Below, one piece after another: positions 28,698 to 38,755 of a stretch of DNA of 64,000 nt. Numbering within the stretch: position 1 is the stretch's first letter; each line of letters opens with the position of its first letter. The notes under the pieces were generated by a model. The model saw only the letters and a program-made list of their open reading frames with translations. It was not told where the DNA came from and made no database searches. Source of the stretch: Caryophanales bacterium (GTDB lineage: Bacteria; Bacillota; Bacilli; CAJFEE01); contig JAQSYP010000001.1 in assembly GCA_029256085.1 (NCBI GenBank), positions 768,497 to 832,496 of the forward strand, written 5' to 3'. The position numbers were made by a program, and so were the translations under genes.

Positions 28698-30408
28698 TTG
28701 CAATTCCCTCCATTTCGTTAATCCCTCTTCCAGGTGGGACCATTGGTAAAACCTTTTCGTACTGTGTTACACGACAGTCGACTACAATTGGGCCCTTATA
28801 TGCTAGTGCTAACTGAATTTCAGCTTCAACATTATTAGAATTATTTATTGTCATGCTATGAATACCATAAGCTTCAGCAACTTTTGAGAAATTCGGTTGG
28901 CTCTCAAGTAATGAGTTAGAATAACGTTTATTATAGAACGACTCTTGCCATTGTCTAACCATACCTAAAGCGTTGTTATTTAAAATAAAAATCTTTAATG
29001 GCAATCCGTATTCCTGAATTACTCCAAGCTCTTGGATAGTCATTTGAAAACCACCATCGCCTAGGATCGCAATTACTGTAGCTTCAGGATCCGCAAACTG
29101 AGCACCAATTGCTGATGGTAAACCAAATCCCATAGTCCCTAACCCACCAGATGAAACCCATTTATGTGGGAAGTCATGTTTATAAAACTGGGCAGCAAAC
29201 ATTTGATTTTGACCAACATCCGATGCAACAATAGTATTTTCATCAGAATATTTATGGATTGTTTCAACTACTCTTTGTGGTCTTAATAGATTATCTTCCT
29301 CTGTGTACCAAAGTGGGTAATTTGATTTTTTGCTCATTAAATTGTCTAGCCAGTCTTTATTACACTCATATTCAAAGTTTGCATTAAGTAGTGAGTTTAA
29401 GGCTCTTTTTGCATCGCCAACTATAGGAATATCAGTTTTAATTATTTTTCCTATTTCAGCTGGATCGATGTCTATGTGCACAATTACAGCATTTTTAGCA
29501 AAAGAATTAGTATTACATGTTAGTCGATCGTCGAATCTAGCACCAATGCTTATTAACAAATCACATTCAAACATCGCACTGTTTGCAGCGAAAGTTCCAT
29601 GCATACCTCCCATACCTAAAAATAAATCGTGTGAGGCTGGAAAAGTTCCTAAACCAAGTAAAGTAGTTACAACTGGGATTTTATACTTATCTGCAAAATT
29701 AGTAAGCTCCTTTGCTGCTCGTGAAATTAGAACGCCCCCACCCGATAAAATAACAGGTTTTTTAGATCTTTTAATTGCATTAATAAGCTTTTCAATTTGC
29801 CCTTGATTAGGTTCGTAAGTTGGTTGATATCCTGGTAAATATAATACTTTTTCTTCATTTTTCTTTGTTTTAGTTTGAACGATGTCTCTAGGCAAATCTA
29901 TTACTACAGGGCCAGGTCTTCCGGTTGTCGCAATATGGAAAGCCTCTTTAACAATTCTAGGAATATCTCTTGCATCTCTAACCTGATAATTATGTTTAGT
30001 AACTGGCATTGTTAAGCCAATGATATCCGCTTCTTGAAATGCGTCTGTACCAATTGTTGCAGTACCTACTTGCCCAGTAAAGACAACTAGTGGTGTTGAA
30101 TCCATCATTGCGTTAGCTAATCCGGTTATAAGGTTTGTTGCACCTGGACCACTAGTAGCAATCACGACTCCTGGTCTCCCCGATATACGAGCATACCCTT
30201 CTGCTGCATGAATTGCCCCTTGTTCATGCCTAGTAAGTATATGTCGAATGTTAGCATCATAAAGCACATCATAAATCGGAAGAACAGCACCACCTGGATA
30301 ACCAAAAATAAGTTCAACTGACTCAGCTTTAATAGATTCAATAAGTATTTGTGCACCACTAATTTCATTTACCTTCTGAATATGCATAAATTTCCACCCT
30401 CTCCTTTT

Positions 30409-30680
30409 TAAAAATAAAAATGACAAATTGCACACCTTAAGCTTTCAAACTTAAGGGGCGATTTGTCATCACGGTACCACCCTTATTTGCAGAATAATCT
30501 GCCTCACTGATTAATAAATAATCAAACCTTTAACGCGGTTAACGTTTGAGCCTACTAAATTAAATAAATCTTTCAGCTCATCACTCTTAGGTGAGATTCA
30601 TCAAAAAGCACATCGGTTTGCACCAACCACCGACTCTCTATAGATACTTTTTTGACTACTGGTCCTAATCATCGTTTTTA
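30409..30680 (-). promoter_or_regulatory. T-box leader with leucine (CUC) specifier, upstream of ilvB
   Basis: The minus strand carries the T-box sequence AAGGGTGGTACCGTG (30484-30470) that pairs with uncharged tRNA. It is followed by the terminator hairpin (30468-30421: TGACAAAT arms and an inner CCTTAAG/CTTAAGG) and a T tract. Upstream lie the Stem I elements, including GGACCAGTAGTC and the AGAGAGTCGGTGG apical part. In the 3' side of Stem I, GAAT-CTC-ACC places a CUC leucine specifier at 30595-30593, the usual arrangement of a specifier before ACC. Uncharged tRNA-Leu should therefore open ilvBNC-leuABCD-pheA. The element begins only a few nt after the ilvD stop. Confidence 0.92.
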
Positions 30681-30683
30681 ATT

Positions 30684-32351
30684 TTAATATTTTAACACTG
30701 CACCAGTGTTTGCTGACGTAACAAGCGCTGAGTATCTCAATAAAAATCTACTCTTAGGCTTCTCTTTTTCAAACTGTAGATTCTGTTCTCTATCAAGTAG
30801 AGTTTGTTCATCTACGTTTAGGTTAATGCTTTTATTCTCAAGATCGATTATGATCTCATCACCATCTTTAATTAATCTTATCTTTCCACCAGCAGCAGCC
30901 TCTGGAGATATATGACCTATTGCAAGACCCCTTGTGGCACCTGAGAATCGTCCATCTGTGATTAATGCTACTTTCTCACCTAATCCCTTTCCGACTATAG
31001 CCGAAGTAGGAGCTAACATTTCCGGCATTCCCGGGCCACCCTTAGGTCCTTCGTAGCGGATAACCACCACATGGCCTTCTTTAACTTTATCAGCAAAAAT
31101 GCTCTCCACAGCCTCTGACTCTGAATTAAAGCAAATCGCTTTACCCGAGAAGTAGTTAAGATCTTCTTTGACTCCACCAATCTTCAATACTGACCCGTCG
31201 GGAGCAATATTTCCGAATAAGACTGTTAATCCACCATCTTTACGATGTGACTTATCAAGTGGACGGATTACATTTTCATCCTTGATTGTTGCTTCAAGTA
31301 CATTCTGATGAATTGTATTTCCATTTACAGTTAATCTATCCTTGTGGATTATATCTTTAATCTTTAAAAGTTCTCTAATAATTGCTGGAACACCACCGGC
31401 ATTATGAAGATCAGTTATTGTTAGGCTAGATGACGGACTTATTTTAGCAAGATAAGGAACTAAGCTCGATATCTCATTTATTTGACGTAAATTAAAATCA
31501 ATTTCTGCTTCGTTAGAAATTGCAAGTAAATGAAGTATTGTATTAGTTGAGCCACCTAAAGCCATATCAACTGCGAAAGCATCTTCAATTGCCTCTTTAG
31601 TAATAATTTCACGAGGTTTTATATTTTTCTCAACTAGATTCATTAAATGTCTAGCAGATTCTCTGACAAGTTCCTCACGCTCAGTACTTGTAGCAAGTAC
31701 AGTACCATTTCCAGGAAGTGCAATACCAAGTACTTCCATTAAGCAGTTCATTGAATTTGCTGTGAACATTCCAGAACACGAACCACAAGATGGGCAAGCT
31801 GATTTTTCAAGTAGTTTTAATTCAGAACTAGATATCGAACCAGACTTAAATGCACCTACTGCCTCAAATACTGATGATAAAGATAATTGATTTCCGTTAC
31901 TATCGTAACCTGAATTCATAGGTCCACCTGAAACAAAAACTGAAGGGACATTTGTTCTAACAGAAGCCATTAACATGCCAGGTGTGATTTTGTCACAGTT
32001 AGGAATGAAAAGTACTCCATCAAAACGGTGTGCTTCAATTACAGTTTCAGCACTATCGGCAATTAAATCACGACTTGGAAGTGAATATCTCATACCTTCA
32101 TGTCCCATAGCAATTCCATCGTCGACACCTATTGTATTGAAGATGAATGGAACCCCACCAGCTTCAATAATTGCTTCTTTTGCAATTTGGCCAATTCTAT
32201 CTAAGTGAACGTGACCAGGAATAATATCTATATGGGAATTACAGATAGCAATAAATGGTTTTTTTAAATCTTCTTCTTTAACGCCACATGCGTAAAGTAA
32301 GCTTCGGTGTGGAGATCTATCTACTCCTACTTTGATTTCGTTGCTGCGCAA
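30684..32351 (-). CDS. ilvD: Dihydroxy-acid dehydratase
   Basis: A 555-residue iron-sulfur enzyme forming the 2-keto acids of valine and isoleucine. Cluster cysteines are in NCDKITPGM and [20 protein letters not shown] choose the TTG at 32351, with AAGGGTGG about 8 nt upstream, over the GTG at 32363 that lies in that RBS. It starts 14 bp after ilvE and is separated from ilvB only by the T-box leader. Confidence 0.96.
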   Translation of the reverse strand: MRSNEIKVGVDRSPHRSLLYACGVKEEDLKKPFIAICNSHIDIIPGHVHLDRIGQIAKEAIIEAGGVPFIFNTIGVDDGIAMGHEGMRYSLPSRDLIADSAETVIEAHRFDGVLFIPNCDKITPGMLMASVRTNVPSVFVSGGPMNSGYDSNGNQLSLSSVFEAVGAFKSGSISSSELKLLEKSACPSCGSCSGMFTANSMNCLMEVLGIALPGNGTVLATSTEREELVRESARHLMNLVEKNIKPREIITKEAIEDAFAVDMALGGSTNTILHLLAISNEAEIDFNLRQINEISSLVPYLAKISPSSSLTITDLHNAGGVPAIIRELLKIKDIIHKDRLTVNGNTIHQNVLEATIKDENVIRPLDKSHRKDGGLTVLFGNIAPDGSVLKIGGVKEDLNYFSGKAICFNSESEAVESIFADKVKEGHVVVIRYEGPKGGPGMPEMLAPTSAIVGKGLGEKVALITDGRFSGATRGLAIGHISPEAAAGGKIRLIKDGDEIIIDLENKSINLNVDEQTLLDREQNLQFEKEKPKSRFLLRYSALVTSANTGAVLKY

Positions 32352-32365
32352 GATAATTACCACCC

Positions 32366-33250
32366 TTATGATACAAATATTTTTTCGCCGTCATTGACAA
32401 CTAATCTATCGAAAGCTGACTTTAAATTAAGCGTATGCTTTCCAGGTTTTCCTTCACCAATTATTCTGCCGTCAACTTTATTAACTCCGATAATTTCTGC
32501 AGCTGTTCCAGTTAGGAATACTTCATCAGCAATGTACACATCGTATCTAGTTAACATACGCTCTTCAACGTTATAACCAAGTTCCTTTCCAAGCTCCATT
32601 ACAGCATTTCTTGTAATACCTTCTAAAGCACCAGCGTATGCAGGAGGTGTATATAGGTTATTTCCCTTTACAATGAACACATTGTCTCCAGAGCCTTCAG
32701 CAACGTATCCTTGTTCGTTAAGAATTAATGCTTCATGAACTCCAGCAAGCTTAGCTTCTAGTTTTACTAAAATGCTCGTTAAGTAATTTAATGATTTTAA
32801 TTGTGGACTTAATACATCATGACGATTTCTTCTTGTAGGTACCGTAATAATATCAAGGCCTTTTTCATAAAACTCTAATGGGAACAACGCAAGCTGCTCT
32901 GCAATTATAATAATATTAGGTGTAGGACAAGATGCTGGATCAAGACCAAGATTACCTTCACCTCTCGAAACAACTAGCCTAATATAACCGTTATTTAAAT
33001 TATTTACTTGGACAGTGCTTACTACTATCTCTGTTAACTCATCTATTGTATATGGAATTTCGAGCATAATTACTTTAGCTGAATTATACAGTCTTTCTAG
33101 ATGCTCTTTTAGTCTAAAAACATTTCCTTCATAAATTCTAATTCCTTCGAAAATTCCATCTCCATATAAAAAACCATGATCGTATACTGAAACTTTTGCA
33201 TCTTGCTTTTTAACAAATTCACCGTTGAGAAAAATTAACTGCTCTTCCAT
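32366..33250 (-). CDS. ilvE: Branched-chain amino acid aminotransferase
   Basis: A 294-residue class IV PLP aminotransferase making Leu, Ile and Val. [25 protein letters not shown] is the family N-terminal signature. The PLP lysine lies in [10 protein letters not shown], and [20 protein letters not shown] follows. The ATG 33250 has a GGGTGAT RBS. It appears to be the promoter-proximal gene of the whole locus. D-amino-acid or aminodeoxychorismate activity in the same fold family cannot be excluded by eye, but the context argues strongly for ilvE. Confidence 0.94.
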   Translation of the reverse strand: MEEQLIFLNGEFVKKQDAKVSVYDHGFLYGDGIFEGIRIYEGNVFRLKEHLERLYNSAKVIMLEIPYTIDELTEIVVSTVQVNNLNNGYIRLVVSRGEGNLGLDPASCPTPNIIIIAEQLALFPLEFYEKGLDIITVPTRRNRHDVLSPQLKSLNYLTSILVKLEAKLAGVHEALILNEQGYVAEGSGDNVFIVKGNNLYTPPAYAGALEGITRNAVMELGKELGYNVEERMLTRYDVYIADEVFLTGTAAEIIGVNKVDGRIIGEGKPGKHTLNLKSAFDRLVVNDGEKIFVS

Positions 33251-33316
33251 TTGTATCACCCGTTTAATGTTTAATTATTTTATAGCTTAAGACTTTATTT
33301 GAAATTAATCAATAGT

Positions 33317-33331
33317 ATTTTTCAGAATATT
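33317..33331 (-). promoter_or_regulatory. Candidate CodY box upstream of ilvE
   Basis: The 15-mer ATTTTTCAGAATATT matches the CodY consensus AATTTTCWGAAAATT at 13 of 15 positions. It lies about 70 bp upstream of the ilvE start, in a promoter region of the pathway that CodY classically represses. In AT-rich DNA such matches can arise by chance, but location and score are good. Confidence 0.6.
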
Positions 33332-33483
33332 TAAAATAAAAAGTAAATTATTTTTTTAAAACCTATTGAAATCAGGCTTGTTTACGCTTACATATTTCAA
33401 AAAAATATTTTCGACATTATTTTTATTAAACATAAAACTATCATTTAATGATAATAAGACTAATTTAGAATTAAATTTAATTA

Positions 33484-33514
33484 AAAAAAACTAGAGATTT
33501 CTCTCTAGTTTTTG
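33484..33514 (-). terminator. Terminator after the dsrE-like gene
   Basis: On the minus strand AAAACTAGAGAG pairs with CTCTAGTTTT and a long T tract follows. The 33251-33483 interval otherwise holds only the ilvE upstream region. Confidence 0.8.
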
Positions 33515-33517
33515 GAC

Positions 33518-33991
33518 TTAAGTAAAAATTATTTGACCACCAGCAGCTAAGTCATAAAAATCTCCAACGGTTAAAACACCATCTAGTTGTTCACAAAAAT
33601 CTTCATCTTTTAGTTTAAACATATCTACTGATGCTAAACAGGCATAAATTTTTCCACCTGCATCTGAAATCATTTCAATGAACTCAGGAATTGGGGGTAT
33701 ATCTAATTCATCCATTTGTTTTTTCATCATGTTTGTTGCAAATGAACTCATACCAGGAATCGCTCCAACAAGTGTTGGAATTCCCATTGCTGGATTTCCG
33801 ACGGTTGCAACTTTAACCTTGTTCATTTTCTTTTTTGTAATAGCATCCATTCCAAAAAAAGTGAAAAAAACATTTGCTTCTATGCCTTTCATTCTTGCTC
33901 CATTAGCCATAATTAGGCCAGGATAGATTGATTCAAGCGATCCTTTTGATATAATAATAGAAACTTTTTTGATAGATTCATTTTCACTCAT
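33518..33991 (-). CDS. DsrE/DsrF/DrsH-like sulfur-transfer protein
   Basis: A 157-residue protein of the DsrE-like (DsrE2/peroxiredoxin-type) family. GLIMANGARMKGIEANVFFTFFGMDAITKKK and the C-terminal YACLASVDMFKL with a conserved cysteine near residue 115 are typical. Such proteins pass persulfide sulfur between partners. It is the third gene of an apparent sqr-dsrC-dsrE operon (12-bp gap to the preceding gene) and ends in a terminator. Confidence 0.88.
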   Translation of the reverse strand: MSENESIKKVSIIISKGSLESIYPGLIMANGARMKGIEANVFFTFFGMDAITKKKMNKVKVATVGNPAMGIPTLVGAIPGMSSFATNMMKKQMDELDIPPIPEFIEMISDAGGKIYACLASVDMFKLKDEDFCEQLDGVLTVGDFYDLAAGGQIIFT

Positions 33992-34003
33992 ATAAATTCC
34001 TCC

Positions 34004-34315
34004 TTAAACACAGCTTACAGGCTTAGTTAATCCTGCAACCTTACACGCTTTCATCAATGGCCCTTCTGGGAATAAATCGTAAAGATCTTTAGTAGATATA
34101 TTTCCTTCCTTCTTCATTCTACGAATTGTAGGAATTTTACCTGTTTGTTTGAAATCTTTTTGTAGGAAATCAATAATCTTCCAATGACCTTCATTTAATG
34201 AAATACCTAGTTCAGAAGCAATCTCAATTGCAACTTCCTTGTTCCATTGACTTAAATCAGTCAAATAACCTTCAGATGTAATAGAAACTTTTTGACCTGC
34301 GATTAATTTTTCCAT
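34004..34315 (-). CDS. DsrC/TusE-family sulfur relay protein with both C-terminal cysteines
   Basis: A 103-residue DsrC-type protein with the C-terminal arm ACKVAGLTKPVSCV. The penultimate Cys (C102) and a second Cys ten residues earlier (C92) are both kept. E. coli TusE, active in tRNA thiolation, has only the former; DsrC with both can form an intramolecular disulfide or trisulfide. The protein probably carries persulfide sulfur from SQR or the DsrE-like protein. The DWL-type core (YLTDLSQWNKEVAIEIASELGI) is also present. RBS: AAAGGGGAA. Confidence 0.9.
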   Translation of the reverse strand: MEKLIAGQKVSITSEGYLTDLSQWNKEVAIEIASELGISLNEGHWKIIDFLQKDFKQTGKIPTIRRMKKEGNISTKDLYDLFPEGPLMKACKVAGLTKPVSCV

Positions 34316-34330
34316 TAAAAATTCCCCTTT

Positions 34331-35563
34331 TTATAATTTTTTCCCTTTTAAACTCATATTAGCTGGTACCATCGGAATTGGAATTCCTCTAAGCAACATG
34401 TGCCAATAGACATATTTAAATGCCAGCTTACCTAAATGATTAACCTTAGATTCCTCTAAAAGCTTTAATGGCCCGATCCCTTGTAACGGGAATGTCCCCT
34501 TAACTGGTTCATAGTCATAGTTAAAATCTATTAAAATAGCTTTATCATAACCAGTTTCTATAAAACAATTAGAATGTCCATCAAATTTTGCGCTAAGAGG
34601 TTTACCATTTATATAGCTAATAATATTTTCTGTTAAGATCTCAGCTTCAAAATGAACTACTGAACCAGCTTTTGAAGCTGGAAGGTCTGTTGCATCGCCT
34701 ATAACGAAAATATTTTTATGAGATTTTGACTGTAGTGTATGTTTATGAGTTGGAACAAAGTTTAACTCATCACCTAAATCTGATTCTTCTATAACAGAAT
34801 CTCCCATATTAGGAGGCACTGTAACTAATAGATCGTAGTCTATTGCTCTTCCATCAAGACTGACTAATTTTTTATCATCTGCTTCTACATGACTAACATT
34901 AAAGTTTGTTATTAGCTTAATGTTTTTACTTTTAAAAATTGGCCCTAAAACTTCTGAAGTTTTTTGCTTAGTAAAAGCATTGTCTAATGGAGTTACATAA
35001 ATAATTTCAACTCTATCTCGAATTTTCTTTTTTGTACTAAAGTACCAGTCAGCTAGGAAAGCGAATTCTAATGGAGCTACAGGACATTTAATTGGCATCT
35101 CTGAGATATGAACTACTAGTTTTCCACCATCCCAGGTTCTTAGTTTATTTCTAAGAGATAAAGAACCCTCATAGGTATAGAAATCAAAAATATCCTTTCT
35201 CCATCCATCTAACATTCCATCTACTTCATCAGGAGCGATGTCACTTCCAGTTGCGATAATCAAAATGTCGTAGTCTAGCGAAACATTATTTGCAAGAAGT
35301 ACCTTATTTTTTTCAGGCTCGATCAATTTAATTTTAGTTTGAATGTTTTTCACATTCTTTGGTAGAAACTTTTTGCCCTTCTTAATTACGTCACTTTCTG
35401 AATATATATCAAAAGGTAAAAATAGAAATCCTGGTTGATAATAGTGGTTTTCCGATTGATCAATAATAGTTATAGACCATTCACTTGGATTAAGCTTTTT
35501 AGATAAATGGTTTGCCATTATTGTTCCAGCTGTCCCAGCCCCTAGTATTAATAACTCTTTCAT
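34331..35563 (-). CDS. sqr: Sulfide:quinone oxidoreductase-like flavoprotein
   Basis: A 410-residue two-dinucleotide-domain flavoprotein. The FAD motif GAGTAGTIMANHLSKKL is at the N-terminus, ATGSDIAPDE in the middle and VIGDATDLPASKAGSVVHFEAE binds FAD at the C-terminal side. Cysteines in MPIKCPVAPLEF and in SNCFIETG are candidates for the redox-active pair. SQR oxidises sulfide to persulfide or polysulfide at the membrane and passes electrons to quinone. It heads the sulfur module with two short downstream genes. Confidence 0.9.
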   Translation of the reverse strand: MKELLILGAGTAGTIMANHLSKKLNPSEWSITIIDQSENHYYQPGFLFLPFDIYSESDVIKKGKKFLPKNVKNIQTKIKLIEPEKNKVLLANNVSLDYDILIIATGSDIAPDEVDGMLDGWRKDIFDFYTYEGSLSLRNKLRTWDGGKLVVHISEMPIKCPVAPLEFAFLADWYFSTKKKIRDRVEIIYVTPLDNAFTKQKTSEVLGPIFKSKNIKLITNFNVSHVEADDKKLVSLDGRAIDYDLLVTVPPNMGDSVIEESDLGDELNFVPTHKHTLQSKSHKNIFVIGDATDLPASKAGSVVHFEAEILTENIISYINGKPLSAKFDGHSNCFIETGYDKAILIDFNYDYEPVKGTFPLQGIGPLKLLEESKVNHLGKLAFKYVYWHMLLRGIPIPMVPANMSLKGKKL

Positions 35564-35630
35564 AATACCCCCCCTTGTATATCTTTATGGTATTATAATA
35601 TCATAAATATACATAGTGGGGTATATATAT
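35564..35630 (-). promoter_or_regulatory. sqr promoter with two candidate GC-tract operators
   Basis: A TATAAT -10 (minus strand, 35597-35592) lacks a good -35 at 17 nt, where a CCCACT lies instead. Around it are two dyads with short AT arms and GC centres: TATACCCCACTATGTATA (about 35627-35610) and TATACAAGGGGGGGTAT (35582-35566), the latter including the RBS. This pattern recalls the C/G-tract operators of CsoR-family regulators such as the persulfide sensor CstR. No such regulator gene is in the window. Confidence 0.45.
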
Positions 35631-35666
35631 TGTGGATAATTTATGAATAAATTTTTAAAAAATAAT

Positions 35667-35696
35667 AAAACCCTTTACCATTAAGATAAAGGGTTA
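35667..35696 (-). terminator. Terminator after the yebC-family gene
   Basis: AACCCTTTA pairs with TAAAGGGTT across a 9-nt loop, with Ts following on the minus strand. Confidence 0.75.
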
Positions 35697-35707
35697 ATTT
35701 ATAAGTA

Positions 35708-36427
35708 TTACTCACCAAAGTCGACATTATGGTAAACTTGCTGAACATCTTCTAAATCTTCTAAAGTATCAATCATCTTCTCAAATTTTACTAAAGCGTC
35801 TGCGGGTAGCTCAACATCATTTTGTGCTAGCATTGTTAATTCAGCAACCGTAAATTCCGTTATACCTATCTGTTTAAATGCTGCTTGAATAGCATGGAAT
35901 TGATCCACATCAGCATAAATAATAACAGAATCACCTTCCTCGCTTATATCACGGACATCAACATCAGCTTCCATTAGTAACTCAAGTACTTCATCTGCAG
36001 TTTTTCCTTCCAGGCCAATAACTGCGGTCGCATCAAACATATAAGCAACTGAACCAGTAACGCCCATATTTCCACCATTTTTATTAAATGCAGCTCTTAC
36101 CTCTGCAGCTGTTCTATTAACATTGTTTGTTAATGCATCAACTATCACCATTGAGCCATTAGGCCCGAACCCTTCATAGCGAAGTTCAGTGTAATTTTCT
36201 TCAGAACCACCTTTAGCTTTTTCAATAGCACGATCAATTATTGCTTTTGGAACACTATATGTTTTTGCACGTTCTAGAACGATCTTTAATGCTGTATTTA
36301 ATTCAGGATCAGGTTCACCTTGTTTTGCTGCTACATAAATTTCACGACCAAATTTTGCATAAATACGGCTAGTATTGGCATCTTTTGATGCTTTTTTTTC
36401 TTTAATATTGTTCCACTTACGGCCCAT
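35708..36427 (-). CDS. YebC/PmpR-family protein (YeeN type)
   Basis: A 239-residue YebC/TACO1-family protein. It opens [30 protein letters not shown], the form I recognise from B. subtilis YeeN rather than YrbC (which begins with AGHSKW). Family members act as transcription regulators or, as recent work suggests, help ribosomes through difficult peptide bonds. A monocistronic unit with its own terminator. The start is clear. Confidence 0.92.
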   Translation of the reverse strand: MGRKWNNIKEKKASKDANTSRIYAKFGREIYVAAKQGEPDPELNTALKIVLERAKTYSVPKAIIDRAIEKAKGGSEENYTELRYEGFGPNGSMVIVDALTNNVNRTAAEVRAAFNKNGGNMGVTGSVAYMFDATAVIGLEGKTADEVLELLMEADVDVRDISEEGDSVIIYADVDQFHAIQAAFKQIGITEFTVAELTMLAQNDVELPADALVKFEKMIDTLEDLEDVQQVYHNVDFGE

Positions 36428-36550
36428 GGATGAACACTCGCTTTCTTATTTGTATGAGAATTATGTAATAAAATTTTACAATATTTTACAGAGTTTATTA
36501 TACATTAATTTATAAATTTTTTAACTGTTTTACACATAAAAACAAAGAAA

Positions 36551-36588
36551 AAAAGCCAATAACACTTAGTTATTGACTTTTTTTCTAT
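36551..36588 (-). terminator. Terminator after the AGCS symporter gene
   Basis: On the minus strand AGTCAATAAC pairs with GTTATTGGCT across a short loop, followed by at least seven Ts. Confidence 0.8.
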
Positions 36589-36594
36589 TTATTT

Positions 36595-38052
36595 TTATGA
36601 AACCTTTTCGTTATCGATAGTGTATTCATTTTCCCAATACTCAGCATTTTTAATGCCAAGCTTCTTAGAATTAAATACTGGATCTAAACCTAATTTCTTT
36701 TGTGCTTCATAGTCTTTTAAAGCAATTAATGCTGGTTTAGCAAGGATTAAAATAGCGATTAAATTTAACCATACCATTATACCTAAGCCAACATCTCCAA
36801 GTGCCCATGCAAGGTCTGCAGTTTTAACTGCACCATAGAATGTAGCAGCTAATAGAACTACTTTTAATAGTAACATTGGAAGCTTTTTATTTTTTCCAGC
36901 AGTTAAATATGCAATATTTGTTTCAGCAATGTAATAATAAGCCATTATTGTAGTAAATGCGAAGAAGAATAATGCTACAGCTACAAACTCAGCACCAAAA
37001 CCAGGTAATGCAGAATCAACAGCAGCTTGAGTAAATCCAGGACCTGCAGCAACCCCAGGTAAATTTTCTAATAGGAATGATTTTCCATCTGCAGCAAATG
37101 TATTGAATGATCCAGTGAAAAGGATCATGAATGCTGTTGCTGAACAAACAAATAGTGTATCAATATAAACTGAAAATGCTTGAACTAAACCTTGTTTTAC
37201 TGGGTGAGAAACTTCTGCAGCAGCAGCAGCATGTGCTCCAGTACCTTGACCTGCTTCATTTGAGAAGATTCCACGCTTTACTCCCCATGCAATTGCACTA
37301 CCTACGATACCACCAAACATAGAGTCAGCAGCAAAAGCACTTTTAAAGATTAGAGCGAATACTTTAGGTAATTCAGATATATTCATAGCAACAATAACTA
37401 CAGAAACTAAAATATAACTTAAAGCCATAAATGGTACTACGTATTGAGCAACTAGTGCAATTCTTTTTACGCCGCCAAAAATAATTAAACCGATTAGTGT
37501 CACGATTACAACACCACTTACAGTTTTGCTAACACCAAATGCATTTTCTAAACCAGTTGCAATTGAGTTAGATTGTATTCCAGGTAGTAAAACACTTGCA
37601 GCTAAAAGTGCTGCTACAGCGAAAATAACTGCGAACCATTTATTACCCATACCCTTTTCAATATAGTAAGATGGGCCCCCACGATAAACACCATCTTGTT
37701 TAACTTTATATATTTGAGCAAGTGTCGATTCAATAAAAGCACTTCCTGCTCCAATAAATGCAATCATCCACATCCAAAATACTGCCCCAGGTCCACCCAT
37801 TGCTATTGCAGTAGCTGTTCCGGCAATATTCCCTGTACCAACTCGTCCAGAAAGAGCTATTGATAATGCTTGGAAAGAGGAAACCCCTGCCTCTGAACTT
37901 TTTCCTTGAAACATAAGTAAAATCATATCTTTTAAATGCCTTACCTGTAAAAATCTGGTCAGGATTGAAAAGAGTAAGCCAATGCCTAAACAAGAATAAA
38001 TAACAGGTGTACTCCACAATATACTATTCAGTAAATTTACAAAATCTTCCAT
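36595..38052 (-). CDS. Sodium:alanine/glycine symporter (AGCS family)
   Basis: A 485-residue, multi-spanning membrane transporter. SGRVGTGNIAGTATAIAMGGPGAVFWMW is the AGCS signature and GIFSNEAGQGTGAHAAAAAEVSHPVKQGLVQ the second conserved block. These proteins import alanine, glycine or glutamine with sodium (AlsT in B. subtilis). The ATG 38052 has an AGGGGAATT RBS; the ATG at 38130 does not. It is a single gene between terminators. The exact amino acid cannot be deduced. Confidence 0.93.
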   Translation of the reverse strand: MEDFVNLLNSILWSTPVIYSCLGIGLLFSILTRFLQVRHLKDMILLMFQGKSSEAGVSSFQALSIALSGRVGTGNIAGTATAIAMGGPGAVFWMWMIAFIGAGSAFIESTLAQIYKVKQDGVYRGGPSYYIEKGMGNKWFAVIFAVAALLAASVLLPGIQSNSIATGLENAFGVSKTVSGVVIVTLIGLIIFGGVKRIALVAQYVVPFMALSYILVSVVIVAMNISELPKVFALIFKSAFAADSMFGGIVGSAIAWGVKRGIFSNEAGQGTGAHAAAAAEVSHPVKQGLVQAFSVYIDTLFVCSATAFMILFTGSFNTFAADGKSFLLENLPGVAAGPGFTQAAVDSALPGFGAEFVAVALFFFAFTTIMAYYYIAETNIAYLTAGKNKKLPMLLLKVVLLAATFYGAVKTADLAWALGDVGLGIMVWLNLIAILILAKPALIALKDYEAQKKLGLDPVFNSKKLGIKNAEYWENEYTIDNEKVS

Positions 38053-38170
38053 CCGAATTCCCCTAACCATATCTTTTTTGTGAAATTTTATAAGTTGAAT
38101 TATATGACAAAATTTCGAATGAAACAACAATTTTTTTAAAATTTATAAATATTCTAATTATTTTAAATTT

Positions 38171-38203
38171 AAAAAAGCCCCATTTTCATTACCAAAATGG
38201 GAC
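38171..38203 (-). terminator. Terminator after the 38.2-38.7 kb gene
   Basis: CCCATTTT (38178-38185) pairs with AAAATGGG (38194-38201), followed by Ts on the minus strand. Confidence 0.75.
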
Positions 38204-38214
38204 ACTAAAAAGGG

Positions 38215-38691
38215 TTATTTTTCCTGTTTAATTTCGGATAAAAGTTTCTCAATTAATTGATAAGTTAAAATGAATGCCTCTTTAATTAATATATCTTCAG
38301 AGTATCCTACTTGATGGTTAATAGGATAATTTAAGTCCCATAAACCATCGTCTTGATTAAACAATAAACTGAACTTTGGTTCAACTCCGCCTAATTCTTT
38401 ATTTAAGAACTCTTTTATTTTTGCTGAATATTTCTTTTGAAGCTTTATCCCTAACATTACATTATAGGTTTCAAATAAGTCGTCTAATTCTAGTGAAACT
38501 GAGTCTACACCAATTTTTTCAAAGTCTTTTGAATCAAGATAAATAAAAGCACTTTTATTATCCTTAAGATATGTAATTGGTTTTTCTAATATTGAATTTT
38601 CATTAGTTGAGATAACTGCTTCTGTTTCTTTGTTACAAACCTCAAAATGTGCTAATTTAAGATCAAGTGTATTTGGAACCTGTTCTAACAT
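38215..38691 (-). CDS. Uncharacterised 158-residue cytosolic protein
   Basis: I do not recognise a family. The protein is acidic, without signal peptide or membrane segment, with mixed alpha/beta character and a Lys-rich C-terminal tail (LLSEIKQEK). An AGGAGGATTTAAT RBS precedes the ATG at 38691 and a terminator follows, so it is probably a real single-gene unit. Codon usage looks like that of its neighbours. Confidence 0.7.
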   Translation of the reverse strand: MLEQVPNTLDLKLAHFEVCNKETEAVISTNENSILEKPITYLKDNKSAFIYLDSKDFEKIGVDSVSLELDDLFETYNVMLGIKLQKKYSAKIKEFLNKELGGVEPKFSLLFNQDDGLWDLNYPINHQVGYSEDILIKEAFILTYQLIEKLLSEIKQEK

Positions 38692-38755
38692 ATTAAATCC
38701 TCCGTAAAAATCAGAAATTAAATTTTTGTGTTTCGTAATCTTACTATAACTTGTT

